The notes: generated from the sequence alone by a model not told the origin. DNA of 64,000 bases from Streptomyces sp. SLBN-31 (GCF_006715395.1 NZ_VFNC01000002.1:1860001-1924000), one strand, 5' to 3'; positions 34,753 to 46,213 are shown, numbered from the stretch's first letter. Numbers and translations: made by a program.

Positions 34753-35598
34753 CTACAGCAGCGCGGCCCGCGGACCGTCGGGCTGCTCCAGCCGCCGCGC
34801 CAGGATCGAGCGGGCGATCTCGGAGGACTCGTCCTCGGTGAGCCGGCGGAAACCGTCCTCGGTGATCACGGTGACGATCGGATAGATCCGGCGGGCGACA
34901 TCGGGACCACCGGTCGCCGAGTCGTCGTCTGCCGCGTCGTACAGGGCCTGCACCACCAGCGTGGTGGCCTGCTCCTCGGTCAGATCCTCACGGAAGAGCT
35001 TCTTCATGGCACCGCGCGCGAAGATCGAACCGGAGCCCGTGGCCGCGAAGCCGTGCTCCTCGCTGCGGCCGCCCGTGACGTCGTAGGAGAAGATCCGGCC
35101 CTTCTCCCGGTCCACGTCGTAACCGGCGAACAGGGGCACCACGGCCAGACCCTGCATCGCCATGCCCAGGTTGGAGCGGATCATGGTCGACAGGCGGTTC
35201 GCCTTGCCCTCCAGCGACAGCTGGGCGCCCTCGACCTTCTCGAAGTGCTCCAGCTCCAGCTGGAACAGCTTCACCATCTCCACGGCGAGACCGGCGGTGC
35301 CGGCGATGCCCACCGCCGAGTACTCGTCGGCGGGGAAAACCTTCTCGATGTCGCGCTGGGCGATCACATTGCCCATGGTGGCCCGACGGTCACCGGCCAG
35401 CACGACACCGCCCGGGAACGTCACGGCCACGATCGTGGTGCCGTGCGGCGCCTCGATCACGCCCTGGGTGGGCGGCAGTTGACGGTTGCCGGGCAGCATC
35501 TCGGGCTGGTGCTCCGACAGGAAGTCCATGAAGGACGAGGACCCAGGCGTCAGGAAGGCAGCTGGTAGACGCCCGGTGCTACGAGTGTTGGCTTCCAC
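34753..35598 (-). CDS. prcB: Proteasome beta subunit PrcB
   Basis: 281 residues, GTG start at 35598 with AAGGAA upstream. A propeptide of 53 residues ends in PHG; autocleavage before T54 (HG|TTIVAV) exposes the catalytic N-terminal threonine. [15 protein letters not shown] and the active-site Lys/Asp context are present. It forms the inner rings of the 20S core with PrcA. The first 49 bp overlap the 3' end of the endonuclease VII-like gene in another frame, so its ribosome site lies inside that gene. Confidence 0.97.
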   Translation of the reverse strand: MEANTRSTGRLPAAFLTPGSSSFMDFLSEHQPEMLPGNRQLPPTQGVIEAPHGTTIVAVTFPGGVVLAGDRRATMGNVIAQRDIEKVFPADEYSAVGIAGTAGLAVEMVKLFQLELEHFEKVEGAQLSLEGKANRLSTMIRSNLGMAMQGLAVVPLFAGYDVDREKGRIFSYDVTGGRSEEHGFAATGSGSIFARGAMKKLFREDLTEEQATTLVVQALYDAADDDSATGGPDVARRIYPIVTVITEDGFRRLTEDESSEIARSILARRLEQPDGPRAALL

Positions 35599-36143
35599 GC
35601 GATTCCTTCCAAGTAAGCGGCGGCCCGGCGGACGGCGTCGGGATCGTCACCCAACTTGCCGATGGCCGAATTGCAGTTGAAGCACAGTACGCCTCGGACC
35701 TTACCCGTCTTGTGGCAGTGATCCACATGAACGGCTGGCGCCTTCAGGCAGATCACGCGCAACCCCATCTGACCGGCGACCATCTCGTCACGGTCAGCTT
35801 CGGTGAGGCCATACTGGCGCTTGAGATGCCGCGCTCGGCCTTCGACCGCTCGGCACGCCTTGCAACGCGTGGACAGCCCGTCCGAGGCCGTCGCGTTGCG
35901 GTGCCACTCGCTCCACGGCTTGACCTCACCGCACTTCAGACAAAACTTGTGCCCTTCCGGGACCTCCATCTTGGGGCGCACCTTCCGCCCCAAGTTCTGT
36001 TGACGCGTCCGGTGATAGTCCGCTGCGCAGTCTCGACAGCGTCGCTGCCGGCCATCCAGGTTGGACCGTCTGCGAGCGAACGCCGCGAGCGGCTTGGTCT
36101 CACCGCACCGCACGCAGCACTTCCCGCCTTCTTCGATTGCCAA
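35550..36143 (-). CDS. Recombination endonuclease VII-domain (HNH) protein
   Basis: 197 residues. Two Cys clusters in the N-terminal part ([13 protein letters not shown]...CRDC and [14 protein letters not shown]...CKAC) look like zinc fingers. The C-terminal half is an endonuclease VII-type His-Me finger fold: [22 protein letters not shown], with the DHCHKTG catalytic loop and paired Cys. T4 endonuclease VII resolves branched DNA; the chromosomal role is unknown. It lies between pup (34 bp) and prcB (49-bp overlap) within the proteasome operon, an order I recall as conserved in Streptomyces. All expected catalytic and zinc residues are visible. Confidence 0.9.
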   Translation of the reverse strand: MAIEEGGKCCVRCGETKPLAAFARRRSNLDGRQRRCRDCAADYHRTRQQNLGRKVRPKMEVPEGHKFCLKCGEVKPWSEWHRNATASDGLSTRCKACRAVEGRARHLKRQYGLTEADRDEMVAGQMGLRVICLKAPAVHVDHCHKTGKVRGVLCFNCNSAIGKLGDDPDAVRRAAAYLEGIAWKPTLVAPGVYQLPS

Positions 36144-36176
36144 GTCCCCAGGCCTCCGCAGCCTTCGATCTGAAGG

Positions 36177-36395
36177 CTACTCGCCACCTTTCTGAACGAA
36201 TGACCGAACGAAATCCTCGGCGTTCTCTTCCAAGACATCATCGATTTCGTCCAGAACCGAGTCGACGTCGTCGCTCAGCTTCTCGTGTCGTTCCTTCAGG
36301 TCCTCCGAGCCCTGTGCTTCGGTCGTCTGCTCCTCGGCCTGTTCGGTCGAGTGCGTCGCCTTCTGCTGGCCGCCGCCGGTGTCCTTGGTTGCCAT
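36177..36395 (-). CDS. pup: Prokaryotic ubiquitin-like protein Pup
   Basis: 72 residues from ATG 36395. Gln/Thr-rich disordered N terminus, then the coiled-coil helix EDLKERHEKLSDDVDSVLDE and C-terminal FVRSFVQKGGE. The last residue is a genomically encoded glutamate (codon GAG before TAG), so Pup should be ready for PafA without the Dop deamidation needed by GGQ-ending Pups. The region binds the ARC coiled coil. It is the first gene after dop, 188 bp downstream. Confidence 0.97.
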   Translation of the reverse strand: MATKDTGGGQQKATHSTEQAEEQTTEAQGSEDLKERHEKLSDDVDSVLDEIDDVLEENAEDFVRSFVQKGGE

Positions 36396-36583
36396 GACCC
36401 TCACCCCGCTCAGTTCGCCCGACATGGTCGACAGGTCGGCATTCCTGCCGATCGGTGATGATCAGACCCTACAAGCCGGGTCTGACAATGGCCCTGCGTT
36501 TCTCCAACGTACGAGGACCACCTCGATGATTCCCGGACGGCGGACTTTCCACCCTGCCCGGCGGAGGCCGCCCGGGTACCCGG

Positions 36584-38095
36584 TCAGCCGCCCGATAGCA
36601 CCCTGACCAGGTCTTCCGCGGTGCGGCAGCGGTCGAGGAGCTCCTTGACGTGATTTCGCGTTCCGCGAAGCGGTTCGAGGGTTGGAACACGCTGGAGCGA
36701 GTCCCGGCCCGGGAGGTCGAAGATCACGGAGTCCCAGGAGGCCGCGGCGACGTCGTCGGCGTACTGCTCCAGGCAGCGTCCGCGGAAGTAGGCGCGGGTG
36801 TCCTCCGGCGGCTTCGTGCGGGCCCGCTCGACCTCGCTCTCGTCCAGGAGTCGCTTCATGCGGCCGCGGGCCCCCAGGCGGTTGTAGAGGCCCTTCTCGG
36901 CCCGTACGTCCGCGTACTGGAGGTCGAGGAGGTGGAGCTTGGCGGCGTCCCAGTCGAGGCCGTCGCGGCGCCGGTAGCCCTCCATGAGCTCGCGCTTGGC
37001 GACCCAGTCCAGCTCGCCGGCCAGGCTCATGGGGTCGTGTTCCAGGCGGTTGAGGGTGTCCTCCCAGCGGGAGAGGACGTCCTTGGTCTGCTCGTCCGCG
37101 TCGGCGCCGTAGCGTTCCTCGACGTACTTGCGGGAGAGCTCGTAGTACTCCATCTGGAGCTGGACCGCGGTGAGCGTGCGGCCGCTGCGGAGGGTGACCA
37201 GGCGCTTGAGGGTCGGGTCGTGGGAGACCTGGTGGAGGGTGCGGACGGGCTGGTCCACGGCCAGGTCGACGGCGATGAAACCGTCCTCGATCATGGACAG
37301 GACCAGGGCGGTCGTGCCGAGCTTGAGGTAGGTGGAGATCTCGGAGAGGTTCGCGTCGCCGATGATGACGTGCAGGCGGCGGTACTTCTCGGCGTCGGCG
37401 TGCGGTTCGTCGCGGGTGTTGATGATGGGGCGCTTGAGGGTGGTCTCCAGGCCGACCTCGACCTCGAAGTAGTCCGCGCGCTGGCTGAGCTGGAAGCCGT
37501 GTTCGTGGCCGTCCTGGCCGATTCCGACGCGGCCGGCGCCGGTGACGACCTGGCGGGAGACGAAGAAGGGCGTGAGGTGGCGCACGATGTCCGAGAACGG
37601 GGTTTCCCGCTTCATCAGGTAGTTCTCGTGTGTGCCGTAGGAGGCGCCCTTGTTGTCGGTGTTGTTCTTGTAGAGGTGGATCGGCTGCGCCCCGGGCAGC
37701 TGGGCCGCGCGTTCGGCGGCCTCGGCCATGATCCGCTCGCCGGCCTTGTCCCAGAGGACGGCGTCGCGGGGGTTGGTGACCTCGGGTGCGCTGTATTCGG
37801 GGTGTGCGTGGTCGACGTAGAGCCGTGCGCCGTTGGTGAGGATCACGTTGGCGAGGCCGATGTCCTCGTCGGTGAGCTGGCTGGCGTCGGCGGCCTCTCG
37901 TGCGAGGTCGAAGCCGCGCGCGTCCCGCAGCGGGTTCTCCTCCTCGAAGTCCCAGCGGGCCCGGCGGGCCCGGTGCATCGCCGCCGCGTAGGCGTTGACG
38001 ATCTGGGACGAGGTGAGCATGGCATTGGCGTTGGGGTGGCCGGGGACGGAGATGCCGTACTCCGTCTCGATGCCCATTACTCGCCGTACGGTCAT
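36584..38095 (-). CDS. dop: Pup deamidase/depupylase Dop
   Basis: 503 residues. [20 protein letters not shown] and [12 protein letters not shown] belong to the glutamine-synthetase-like active site; [20 protein letters not shown] and [20 protein letters not shown] are shared with PafA. The extra loop around [20 protein letters not shown] separates Dop from PafA. Since Pup here ends in Glu, its main job should be removing Pup from substrates, with deamidation dispensable. It is downstream of arc on the same strand. Confidence 0.97.
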   Translation of the reverse strand: MTVRRVMGIETEYGISVPGHPNANAMLTSSQIVNAYAAAMHRARRARWDFEEENPLRDARGFDLAREAADASQLTDEDIGLANVILTNGARLYVDHAHPEYSAPEVTNPRDAVLWDKAGERIMAEAAERAAQLPGAQPIHLYKNNTDNKGASYGTHENYLMKRETPFSDIVRHLTPFFVSRQVVTGAGRVGIGQDGHEHGFQLSQRADYFEVEVGLETTLKRPIINTRDEPHADAEKYRRLHVIIGDANLSEISTYLKLGTTALVLSMIEDGFIAVDLAVDQPVRTLHQVSHDPTLKRLVTLRSGRTLTAVQLQMEYYELSRKYVEERYGADADEQTKDVLSRWEDTLNRLEHDPMSLAGELDWVAKRELMEGYRRRDGLDWDAAKLHLLDLQYADVRAEKGLYNRLGARGRMKRLLDESEVERARTKPPEDTRAYFRGRCLEQYADDVAAASWDSVIFDLPGRDSLQRVPTLEPLRGTRNHVKELLDRCRTAEDLVRVLSGG

Positions 38096-38296
38096 GCGGC
38101 CCTCCTTGCCCGGCGGCGCCCTCGGTCGGGGACGCCGCTCAAGTACCGCTGGCGCTCCGGTGCGTGTGCGGTGCCCGTCCCCGCACTGCGCGACTCGGCG
38201 GTACCGAAGAGCCTAGAACGGCTTTGCGCTGGTGGGGAGATCATTTGCGTCATTGCCTTGCTCGCCTTGGTTCCGGTTGGTTGCCTGAAAAACAGT

Positions 38297-38332
38297 CGGC
38301 TGCGGGTACCCCGGTGAGGGCACCCGCAGCCG
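38297..38332 (-). terminator. Rho-independent terminator after arc
   Basis: Stem CGGCTGCGGGT / ACCCGCAGCCG (11 bp) plus a 3-bp inner stem, followed on the minus strand by ACTGTTTTTC. The T-run is unusual for this genome and makes this a classical intrinsic terminator, 9 bp after the arc stop. It separates arc from the dop-pup-prc genes. Confidence 0.88.
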
Positions 38333-38340
38333 CCCTGTCT

Positions 38341-40107
38341 TTACAGGTACTGACCGGTGTTCGCCACCGTGTCGATGGAGCGTCCGGTGTCGGCGCCCTG
38401 CTTTCCGGTGATGAGGGTACGGATGTAGACGATCCGTTCGCCCTTCTTTCCGGAGATTCGGGCCCAGTCGTCCGGGTTGGTGGTGTTGGGCAGGTCCTCG
38501 TTCTCCTTGAACTCGTCCACGCATGCCTGGAGGAGGTGGGAGACGCGCAGGCCCTTCTGGTTGTGGTCGAGGAAGTCCTTGATCGCCATCTTCTTGGCGC
38601 GGCCGACGATGTTCTCGATCATGGCGCCGGAGTTGAAGTCCTTGAAGTAGAGGACTTCCTTGTCACCGTTGGCGTAGGTGACCTCCAGGAAGCGGTTCTC
38701 CTCGGATTCCGCGTACATGTGCTCGACCGCGGTCTGGATCATGCTTTCGACGGTGGTCGACTTGCTGCCGCCGTGTTCGCCGAGGTCGTCGGCGTGCAGC
38801 GGGAGGCGTTCGGTGAGGTACTTGCCGAAGATGTCCTTGGCGGCCTCGGCGTCCGGGCGCTCGATCTTGATCTTCACGTCGAGGCGGCCGGGGCGCAGGA
38901 TGGCGGGGTCGATCATGTCCTCGCGGTTGGAGGCGCCGATGACGACCACGTTCTGCAGGCCTTCCACGCCGTCGATCTCGGCGAGCAGCTGGGGGACGAT
39001 CGTGTTCTCGACGTCGGAGCTGACACCGGAGCCGCGGGTGCGGAAGAGGGATTCCATCTCGTCGAAGAAGACGATGACGGGTGTGCCCTCGCTGGCCTTT
39101 TCCCTTGCACGCTGGAAGACGAGGCGGATCTGCCGCTCGGTCTCGCCGACGTACTTGTTGAGGAGTTCGGGGCCCTTGATGTTGAGGAAGAAGCTCTTGC
39201 CGGCGGCCTGGCCGGTGACCTCGGCGACCTTCTTGGCCAGCGAGTTGGCGACGGCCTTGGCGATGAGTGTCTTGCCGCATCCTGGGGGGCCGTAGAGCAG
39301 TACGCCCTTGGGCGGGCGGAGCTCGTGCTCCTTGAAGAGGTCCGGGTAGAGGTAGGGGAGCTCGACGGCGTCGCGGATGGCCTCGATCTGGCCGCCGAGA
39401 CCGCCGATCTGCTCGTAGCCGATGTCCGGTACTTCTTCGAGGACGAGTTCTTCGACCTCGCTCTTGGGAATGATCTCGTAGACGTAGCCGGAGCGGGGTT
39501 CGAGCAGCAGGGCGTCACCGGGGCGGATGTTCACGTCCAGCAGTGGCTCGGCGAGCCGTACCACCCGCTCCTCATCGGTGTGCCCGAGCACCAGGGCGCG
39601 TTCGCCGTCCTCGAGGATCTCCTTGAGGGTGACGATGTCCCCGGCGCGCTCGAACTCCATGGCCTCGACCACGTTGAGCGCTTCGTTGAGCATTACTTCC
39701 TGGCCGCGCCGGAGTTCTTCGAGGTCGACGCTGGGGCTGACGTTCACCCGGAGCTTGCGGCCCCCGGTGAAGATGTCGGCGGTGCCGTCCTCGTTCGCCG
39801 CGAGGAAGACTCCGAAGCCGGCCGGTGGCTGTGCGAGCCGGTCGACCTCCTCCTTGAGGGCCACGATCTGGTCGCGGGCCTCACGGAGTGTGTTGGCGAG
39901 TCGCTCGTTCTGGGCGGACACGCCGGCCAGGTTGGTCTGCAGCTCGACGATCCGCTCTTCGAGAATCCTCGTGTGTCGCGGAGAGTCGGCGAGCTTGCGT
40001 CGCAGGACGGCGATCTCCTGCTCAAGGTAGGCAATCTGCCCGGCCGGGTCGTCGGACCCGCGTCCCGGGCGGATGCCGCGGTTCATGTCGTCGTCGTGGG
40101 CTGCCAC
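38341..40107 (-). CDS. arc: Proteasomal AAA+ ATPase ARC/Mpa
   Basis: 588 residues from GTG 40107 behind GGAGG; an ATG 18 bp upstream would absorb the ribosome site. N-terminal coiled coil (about 20-80, [20 protein letters not shown]) binds Pup, two OB folds follow (about 90-240), then an AAA+ module with Walker A GPPGCGKT, Walker [11 protein letters not shown], and [10 protein letters not shown] arginine region. The C terminus is GQYL, the penultimate-Tyr gate-opening motif for the 20S alpha ring. The hexamer unfolds pupylated proteins into PrcAB. Confidence 0.97.
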   Translation of the reverse strand: MAAHDDDMNRGIRPGRGSDDPAGQIAYLEQEIAVLRRKLADSPRHTRILEERIVELQTNLAGVSAQNERLANTLREARDQIVALKEEVDRLAQPPAGFGVFLAANEDGTADIFTGGRKLRVNVSPSVDLEELRRGQEVMLNEALNVVEAMEFERAGDIVTLKEILEDGERALVLGHTDEERVVRLAEPLLDVNIRPGDALLLEPRSGYVYEIIPKSEVEELVLEEVPDIGYEQIGGLGGQIEAIRDAVELPYLYPDLFKEHELRPPKGVLLYGPPGCGKTLIAKAVANSLAKKVAEVTGQAAGKSFFLNIKGPELLNKYVGETERQIRLVFQRAREKASEGTPVIVFFDEMESLFRTRGSGVSSDVENTIVPQLLAEIDGVEGLQNVVVIGASNREDMIDPAILRPGRLDVKIKIERPDAEAAKDIFGKYLTERLPLHADDLGEHGGSKSTTVESMIQTAVEHMYAESEENRFLEVTYANGDKEVLYFKDFNSGAMIENIVGRAKKMAIKDFLDHNQKGLRVSHLLQACVDEFKENEDLPNTTNPDDWARISGKKGERIVYIRTLITGKQGADTGRSIDTVANTGQYL

Positions 40108-40350
40108 GGTCCTCACCTCCTCCAAGGGGAGCTGGACGCTTCCAGACCCTACCTGGGTGGGTGTCGATTGAAACCCCTAGATCACAAAGACGGTCGGGGT
40201 GTGTCCGATCTTCACCCTTGCGCTCTCCCTCACGCCAGGGGAATACCCACCGAACATGATTGGAAAGCTGCCGGAGGTAGGGTCACAGTGTCCAACACCC
40301 GTCAGAGCTGGCCCGATTCCCGTCGGCTCGACTTCTAAACGGCAGGAGAG

Positions 40351-40656
40351 ATGAGCGTGCAGCAGGAGGCCGTGGCCGGCGGCGAGGAGCTGGAGGTCTG
40401 GATCGATCAGGACCTGTGTACCGGCGACGGGATCTGTGCGCAGTACGCGCCGGAAGTGTTCGAGCTGGACATCGACGGTCTGGCGTACGTGAAGGGCCCG
40501 GCCGAGGAGCTGTTGCAGGACAAGGGTGCTGCAACGCCTGTTCCGTTGCCGCTTCTGACGGATGTGGTGGACTCGGCGAAGGAGTGTCCGGGCGAGTGCA
40601 TCCATGTGCGGCGGGTTTCGGACAGGGTCGAGGTCTACGGTCCGGACGCTGAGTGA
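40351..40656 (+). CDS. 3Fe-4S/4Fe-4S-type ferredoxin
   Basis: 101 residues from ATG 40351 behind GGCAGGAGAG. Cys pattern C-x5-C in DLCTGDGICAQYAPEVFEL, with the central position being Gly rather than Cys, and ECPGECIHVRR near the C terminus. This is the Streptomyces single-cluster ferredoxin type, usually [3Fe-4S], that passes electrons to cytochromes P450 or other oxidases. No redox partner lies beside it. The 243-bp gap to arc holds the divergent promoters of the two genes. Confidence 0.88.
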   Translation: MSVQQEAVAGGEELEVWIDQDLCTGDGICAQYAPEVFELDIDGLAYVKGPAEELLQDKGAATPVPLPLLTDVVDSAKECPGECIHVRRVSDRVEVYGPDAE

Positions 40657-40715
40657 GGTAACGGGTGCGGGCCGTTACGGTTGTCTGATTTCTCACATGG
40701 TCCGGGGGGCGGGAC

Positions 40716-41288
40716 TCAGACGCTGTGGGTGGCGGCGGGTGTCGAGCGGACGAACGTGCCGTTCTTCCACTGCCACTTCACGTGGTCGGTGACGTCGGGG
40801 CAGCAGCGGGGCACGTTGTCGGTGGAGTAGCCGAGCAGGGTGGCCGTGACGGCGCCGTCGTGTATCGCGAAGTCGCTGACGGTGTCGTCGGCTTTGGGGT
40901 CGAGGAGGGTGGCGACCACGCGGGGTGTGCCGTTGGACGCGCGGGTGAGGACGTAGACGCCGTCGGGCGGGGTGCCCATGGGGGCGTCGCAGTGCACGAT
41001 CGCGACCGTCTCGGGGTTGCCGTCGCCGTCGAGGTCTCCGGTGGTCTTCTTGTGCACGACCGCTTTCACGGGGCCGCAGGTGATCGGGAAGTCGACTCCG
41101 GCCGTGCCGGGTGCGGCGGCGGTGTGGACGGTCCTGGTGGGCGGGTCGGCCGGCTGGGCCGCGGTGGCCGAGTTGGGCTGCAGGAGCGAGGAGAGGGCCA
41201 TGACGCCGGCGACCGCCGTGGCCGTGGCGACCCAGTGGATCGGACGGGTGTGCGTGTGTGCCAGTTCCGGGACGGCGGGATGCTGCAC
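40716..41288 (-). CDS. Exported or membrane-anchored protein, function unknown
   Basis: 190 residues from GTG 41288 behind AGGAGA. The cytoplasmic start HTHTRPIHW leads to one hydrophobic segment (VATATAVAGVMALSSLLQ), then a secreted domain with TGDLDGDGNPETVAIVHCDA, a calcium-binding-like DxDGD(G)N loop resembling FG-GAP/dockerin loops, and a paired CC in VPRCCPDV. The likely job is extracellular; no enzymatic motif was recognised. It lies between ferredoxin and trmI, 59 bp from the convergent ferredoxin stop. Confidence 0.75.
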   Translation of the reverse strand: MQHPAVPELAHTHTRPIHWVATATAVAGVMALSSLLQPNSATAAQPADPPTRTVHTAAAPGTAGVDFPITCGPVKAVVHKKTTGDLDGDGNPETVAIVHCDAPMGTPPDGVYVLTRASNGTPRVVATLLDPKADDTVSDFAIHDGAVTATLLGYSTDNVPRCCPDVTDHVKWQWKNGTFVRSTPAATHSV

Positions 41289-41508
41289 TAGGAGCGTCTC
41301 CTGTGAGGGCTGTGCCGGTGGGGGTGGCACGCATCGTGCCACACGTCACAGTGCGGGGGAACGGCGGGGTACGGGATGACGAACGGGGCTCGCCGGGTTT
41401 GTTCTGTTTGTGGCGGGCTGTCATGAGAAGGGCGCCCCGGTCGAGTTCCGGTGGATGGTGCTGGAACTCGACCGCGACGCCCGTGCGTTGCTGCGGTGTG
41501 CGGCGGTG

Positions 41509-42408
41509 TCAGCGGCCGCCGCCCTCGGCGTTGGGGCCGGCGTAGTCCTCGCCGTAGGCGCCCTTGGCGGGGCGGCGGCGGCGCATGGGGGGCTCGACGC
41601 CGTCGGCGAGGCGGCGGGCGGTGAGGAGGAAGCCGGTGTGGCCGATCATCCGGTGGTCGGGGCGGACTGCGAGGCCCTCGATGTGCCAGTTGCGGATCAT
41701 CGTTTCCCAGGCGGTCGGCTCGTTGAAGGAGCCGATCTCGCGGATGGACTCGACGGTCCGGGCGAGCTGGGTGGTGGTGGCGACGTAGCAGCAGAGGATT
41801 CCGCCGGGGACGAGTGCCTTGGAGACGGCCTCGAGGCACTCCCAGGGGGCGAGCATGTCGAGGATGACGCGGTCGACGTCGGTGTCGGAGAGGTTGTCCT
41901 GGAGGTCACCGACGGTGAGCTGCCAGGCGGGGTGCGGGCCGCCGAAGTAGCGTTCCACGTTCTGCTGGGCGATCTCGGCGAAGTCCTCGCGGCGCTCGTA
42001 GCTGTGGAGCATGCCCTGGTCGCCGATGGCGCGGAGCAGGAAGCTGCTGAGCGAGCCTGATCCGACTCCGGCCTCCACGACGCGGGCGCCGGGGAAGATG
42101 TCGGCGAAGGCGAGGATCTGCCCCGCGTCCTTGGGGTAGACCACGGCGGCGCCGCGGGGCATGGACAGGACGTAGTCGGGGAGCAGGGGGCGCAGCGCGA
42201 GGTAGGCGACGTTACCGGTGGTGCGGACAACGCTGCCCTCGGGTGCGCCGATCAGCTCGTCGTGCGGGAAGGAACCCTTGTGGGTGTGGAAGTTCTTTCC
42301 GGCTTCGAGCGTGAACGTGTAGTGGCGGCCCTTGGGGTCGGTCAGCTGAACCTGGTCCCCGACCTTGAAGGGCCCGCGCCTGCGGGCGGCACCGGTCGGT
42401 TCGGACAT
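41509..42408 (-). CDS. trmI: tRNA (adenine-58-N1)-methyltransferase TrmI
   Basis: 299 residues. An N-terminal beta-barrel domain precedes a Rossmann SAM-binding domain with motif I VVEAGVGSGSLSSFLL and the catalytic strand VILDMLAPWECLEAV. It makes m1A58 in the T-loop of tRNAs as a tetramer. Its link to the proteasome cluster is conserved in actinobacteria. The C-terminal tail is basic (RRRRPAKGAYGEDYAGPN). Confidence 0.95.
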   Translation of the reverse strand: MSEPTGAARRRGPFKVGDQVQLTDPKGRHYTFTLEAGKNFHTHKGSFPHDELIGAPEGSVVRTTGNVAYLALRPLLPDYVLSMPRGAAVVYPKDAGQILAFADIFPGARVVEAGVGSGSLSSFLLRAIGDQGMLHSYERREDFAEIAQQNVERYFGGPHPAWQLTVGDLQDNLSDTDVDRVILDMLAPWECLEAVSKALVPGGILCCYVATTTQLARTVESIREIGSFNEPTAWETMIRNWHIEGLAVRPDHRMIGHTGFLLTARRLADGVEPPMRRRRPAKGAYGEDYAGPNAEGGGR

Positions 42409-42446
42409 GTGAACAGCCTACCGGGGTTTGCGGGGGCCGCCGACCA

Positions 42447-44153
42447 TCAGGAGGACGGTCTGGCCATGGCCTTCACGAAGGCGCGTTCGACGTCGGCGGC
42501 GGACAGTACGCCGTAGATCTCGCCGGTTTCCTCGACGACGAGGTATTCGGTGGCGGGGGTGGCGCGAAGGACGTCGAGGAGGTCCTCGCCCGCGAGTTCG
42601 GCGGAGACGCGCATGCCGTCGGTGAGTTCCTGGGCGAGGCCGCTGACGGCGACCCAGGGGCGGCGGTGTTCGGGTACGCCGACGATGGCGGCCTCGCGGA
42701 CCAGGGAGAGCGGGTGACCGTCGGCGTCGACGACGACGAGGGCGCGGGCGCCGGCCGCGTTGGCGCGGCGCAGGGCCTCGGACAGGGGGGTGTCGGTCTC
42801 GACGGGGACGGCGCGGCGGGTGAGGTTGCGGGCGCGCAGTTCCGGGAGGTGTTCGCGCAGGCGGGCCATGCGGAGGCTGTTGCCGGCGCCGGTCCAGATG
42901 ATCGCGGCGAGGATGGCGGCGAGCAGGGCGTCGGTGACGGTGTCCATGCCGACGCTGTCCTCGGCGGTGGAGCCGAGGGCGCCGGACTGGGTGAGCAGGG
43001 GCAGGCCGATCAGGACGGAGACGGCGAGGGCGCGGCCGACCCAGGCGGCGGCGACGGTGCCGCTCATGGGCTTGCCGGTGATCTTCCAGACGACGGCGCG
43101 GAGCATTCGGCCGCCGTCGAGGGGGAGGCCGGGCAGGAGGTTGAAGGCGGCGACGATGAGGTTGGAGATCATCAGGCCGGCGAGCAGGACGCCGGGGACG
43201 GTGCCGGGCTCTACGGGCTGCATGGCGACGTAGAAGATCCCGGCGAGGACGAGGGAGAGCAGGGGGCCGACGAAGGCCAGCACGAACTCCCTGCCGGGGG
43301 TCTCGGCTTCCTTCTCGATCTCGGAGACGCCGCCGAAGAACTGGAGCTGGATGCGGCGGACGGGGAGTTTGAAGCGGAGGGCGGCGACGGTGTGGGCGAG
43401 TTCGTGGACGAGGACGGAGGCGTAGAAGGCGACGGCGAAGAAGAGGGAGACCAGGTAGCGGGCGGCGCCGAGTTCGGGCAGGACGCGGTCGAGTTGGCCG
43501 CCGAAGACCCAGGTGATGAGGGCGGCGACGAGGAACCAGCTGGGGGCGACGTAGACGGGTACGCCGAAGGGGCGGCCCATGAGGAGTCCGCCCCGGAGGG
43601 ATTCGCGGCGCTGGGGCGGGGGGTTCTTGGCGCCGGAGTGGGCGAGGGTGCGGTCGGTGTGGGACGTGTGGCCGGGGGCGGTGCCGGTGGTGTGGGGGGC
43701 GTGGTGGCCGGCCTCGGGAGCGGTGGGGTGGCTCGGGGGCGCGTCGGGGCCGGCGGGTGTGTCGTCGGCCCCGGCCGGCCGGTCCGCGTCCGGCTGCTGC
43801 GTGCCGTGCGCCGGGGAGGCGTCGTCGCCCTGGGGGGCGTCGGGTCGTCCGGAGTGCTCTTGGGGAGCGGGGCCGTCGGCCGGGGCGGGGTCCTGGCGCG
43901 GGTGCGCGTGCTCGTCGCCGTTCGGGTCGCTGTCGGCCGGGGCGGCCCCGGTGTCGGTGGTCGGCGCTTTCGTGCTGTCGCCCATCGAGGGGTCTCCCTT
44001 GGCGGCGTCCCTGGTCGTGGTGGTCCGTCGTGCGTCCGTGGGCTGTGCGTCGGCCTGGGTGGGTGAGGGGGTGGCCGGGGCCGGTCCCGTGTGGGGCTCG
44101 GCCGGCTCGTCGGTGCCGGGCCGCGGCTGCTCGCTCCCGCCGCTCTGGTCCAC
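42447..44153 (-). CDS. M50 site-2-type membrane protease with CBS domains
   Basis: 568 residues if the GTG at 44153 (behind GAGGGGAC) is used. A hydrophilic Pro/Ala/Thr-rich region of about 180 residues comes first, then about six transmembrane helices holding HExxH (LVHELAHTVA) and the second metal site NLLPGLPLDGGRML, then two CBS motifs (VPVETDTPLSEALRRANAAG; EDLLDVLRATPATEYLVVEE). This is the Rip/SpoIVFB-like class that cuts membrane substrates such as anti-sigma factors; CBS domains may sense nucleotides. ATG 43985 with AAGGGAG is an alternative start that would shorten the N terminus by 56 residues. It is 38 bp after trmI. Confidence 0.88.
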   Translation of the reverse strand: MDQSGGSEQPRPGTDEPAEPHTGPAPATPSPTQADAQPTDARRTTTTRDAAKGDPSMGDSTKAPTTDTGAAPADSDPNGDEHAHPRQDPAPADGPAPQEHSGRPDAPQGDDASPAHGTQQPDADRPAGADDTPAGPDAPPSHPTAPEAGHHAPHTTGTAPGHTSHTDRTLAHSGAKNPPPQRRESLRGGLLMGRPFGVPVYVAPSWFLVAALITWVFGGQLDRVLPELGAARYLVSLFFAVAFYASVLVHELAHTVAALRFKLPVRRIQLQFFGGVSEIEKEAETPGREFVLAFVGPLLSLVLAGIFYVAMQPVEPGTVPGVLLAGLMISNLIVAAFNLLPGLPLDGGRMLRAVVWKITGKPMSGTVAAAWVGRALAVSVLIGLPLLTQSGALGSTAEDSVGMDTVTDALLAAILAAIIWTGAGNSLRMARLREHLPELRARNLTRRAVPVETDTPLSEALRRANAAGARALVVVDADGHPLSLVREAAIVGVPEHRRPWVAVSGLAQELTDGMRVSAELAGEDLLDVLRATPATEYLVVEETGEIYGVLSAADVERAFVKAMARPSS

Positions 44154-44327
44154 GATGTCCCCTCGTTCGAAGCGTCTTCCGCGCCTGCCGGGCGGAAGGG
44201 TCTGGGGTCGATGGTATGCGGCCGTCGCGGCGCGTTCCGCCCCGGGCACCCGGTGTTTCCCCGGCGGCCGGCGCCGTCGCGGCGGTGTGTGGGTCACTGT
44301 CAGTGGCGGGCCGTAAGGTCTGTGGGC

Positions 44328-45515
<1,188 letters not shown>

Positions 45516-45529
45516 CGAAGGAGAGTCAC

Positions 45530-46201
45530 GTGGCCATCCGCGTCCTACTGGTCGACGACCAGCCGCTGCTGCGTACCGGTTTCCGGATGATCCTGGAGGC
45601 GGAGCAGGATCTTGCGGTCGTCGGCGAGGCCGGAGACGGCCTCCAGGCCCTCGACCAGGTGCGGGCGCTGCAGCCCGATGTGGTTCTGATGGACATCCGC
45701 ATGCCGCGGATGGACGGGGTGGAGGCGACCCGGCAGATCACCGGACCCGGGCGGGACGGCCCGGCGAAGGTGCTGGTGCTGACGACCTTCGACCTCGACG
45801 AGTACGTGGTGGAGGCGCTGCGGGCGGGAGCCAGCGGGTTCCTCTTGAAGGACGCGCCGGCCAATGAGCTCGTCCAGGCGATCCGGGTGGTGGCGGCGGG
45901 CGAGGCGATGCTGGCGCCGAGCATCACCCGGCGACTGCTGGACAAGTACGCCACTCACCTGCCCTCCGGTGACGAGCCGGTGCCGGACACGCTGCACACG
46001 CTCACCGACCGTGAGGTTGAGGTGCTGAAGCTGGTGGCGCGCGGTCTGTCCAACGCGGAGATCGCGGCGGACCTGTTCGTCAGCGAGACGACGGTGAAGA
46101 CGCATGTGGGTCACGTGTTGACCAAGTTGGGGCTGCGCGACCGGGTGCAGGCCGCGGTGTACGCGTACGAGAGCGGGCTGGTGCGTCCCGGCGCCCAGTA
46201 G
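45530..46201 (+). CDS. Orphan NarL/LuxR-type response regulator
   Basis: 223 residues from GTG 45530 behind GGAGAG. Receiver domain with acidic pair DD at 9-10, phospho-acceptor D55 (VVLMDIRMP), and LLKD lysine; C-terminal helix-turn-helix LTDREVEVLKLVARGLSNAE, with VSETTVKTHVGHVL. No histidine kinase lies next to it, so its partner is elsewhere or it is phosphorylated by non-canonical means. It follows the RecB-like gene by 14 bp and is probably co-transcribed, ending at a strong terminator. Confidence 0.93.
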   Translation: MAIRVLLVDDQPLLRTGFRMILEAEQDLAVVGEAGDGLQALDQVRALQPDVVLMDIRMPRMDGVEATRQITGPGRDGPAKVLVLTTFDLDEYVVEALRAGASGFLLKDAPANELVQAIRVVAAGEAMLAPSITRRLLDKYATHLPSGDEPVPDTLHTLTDREVEVLKLVARGLSNAEIAADLFVSETTVKTHVGHVLTKLGLRDRVQAAVYAYESGLVRPGAQ

Positions 46202-46213
46202 GGCGTACGACGG

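Noticed and set aside
40108..40125. ATG start for arc at 40125
   Set aside because: It would place the GGAGG ribosome site inside the coding region. The GTG at 40107 has the correct spacing and gives the 588-residue length I recall for Streptomyces ARC.
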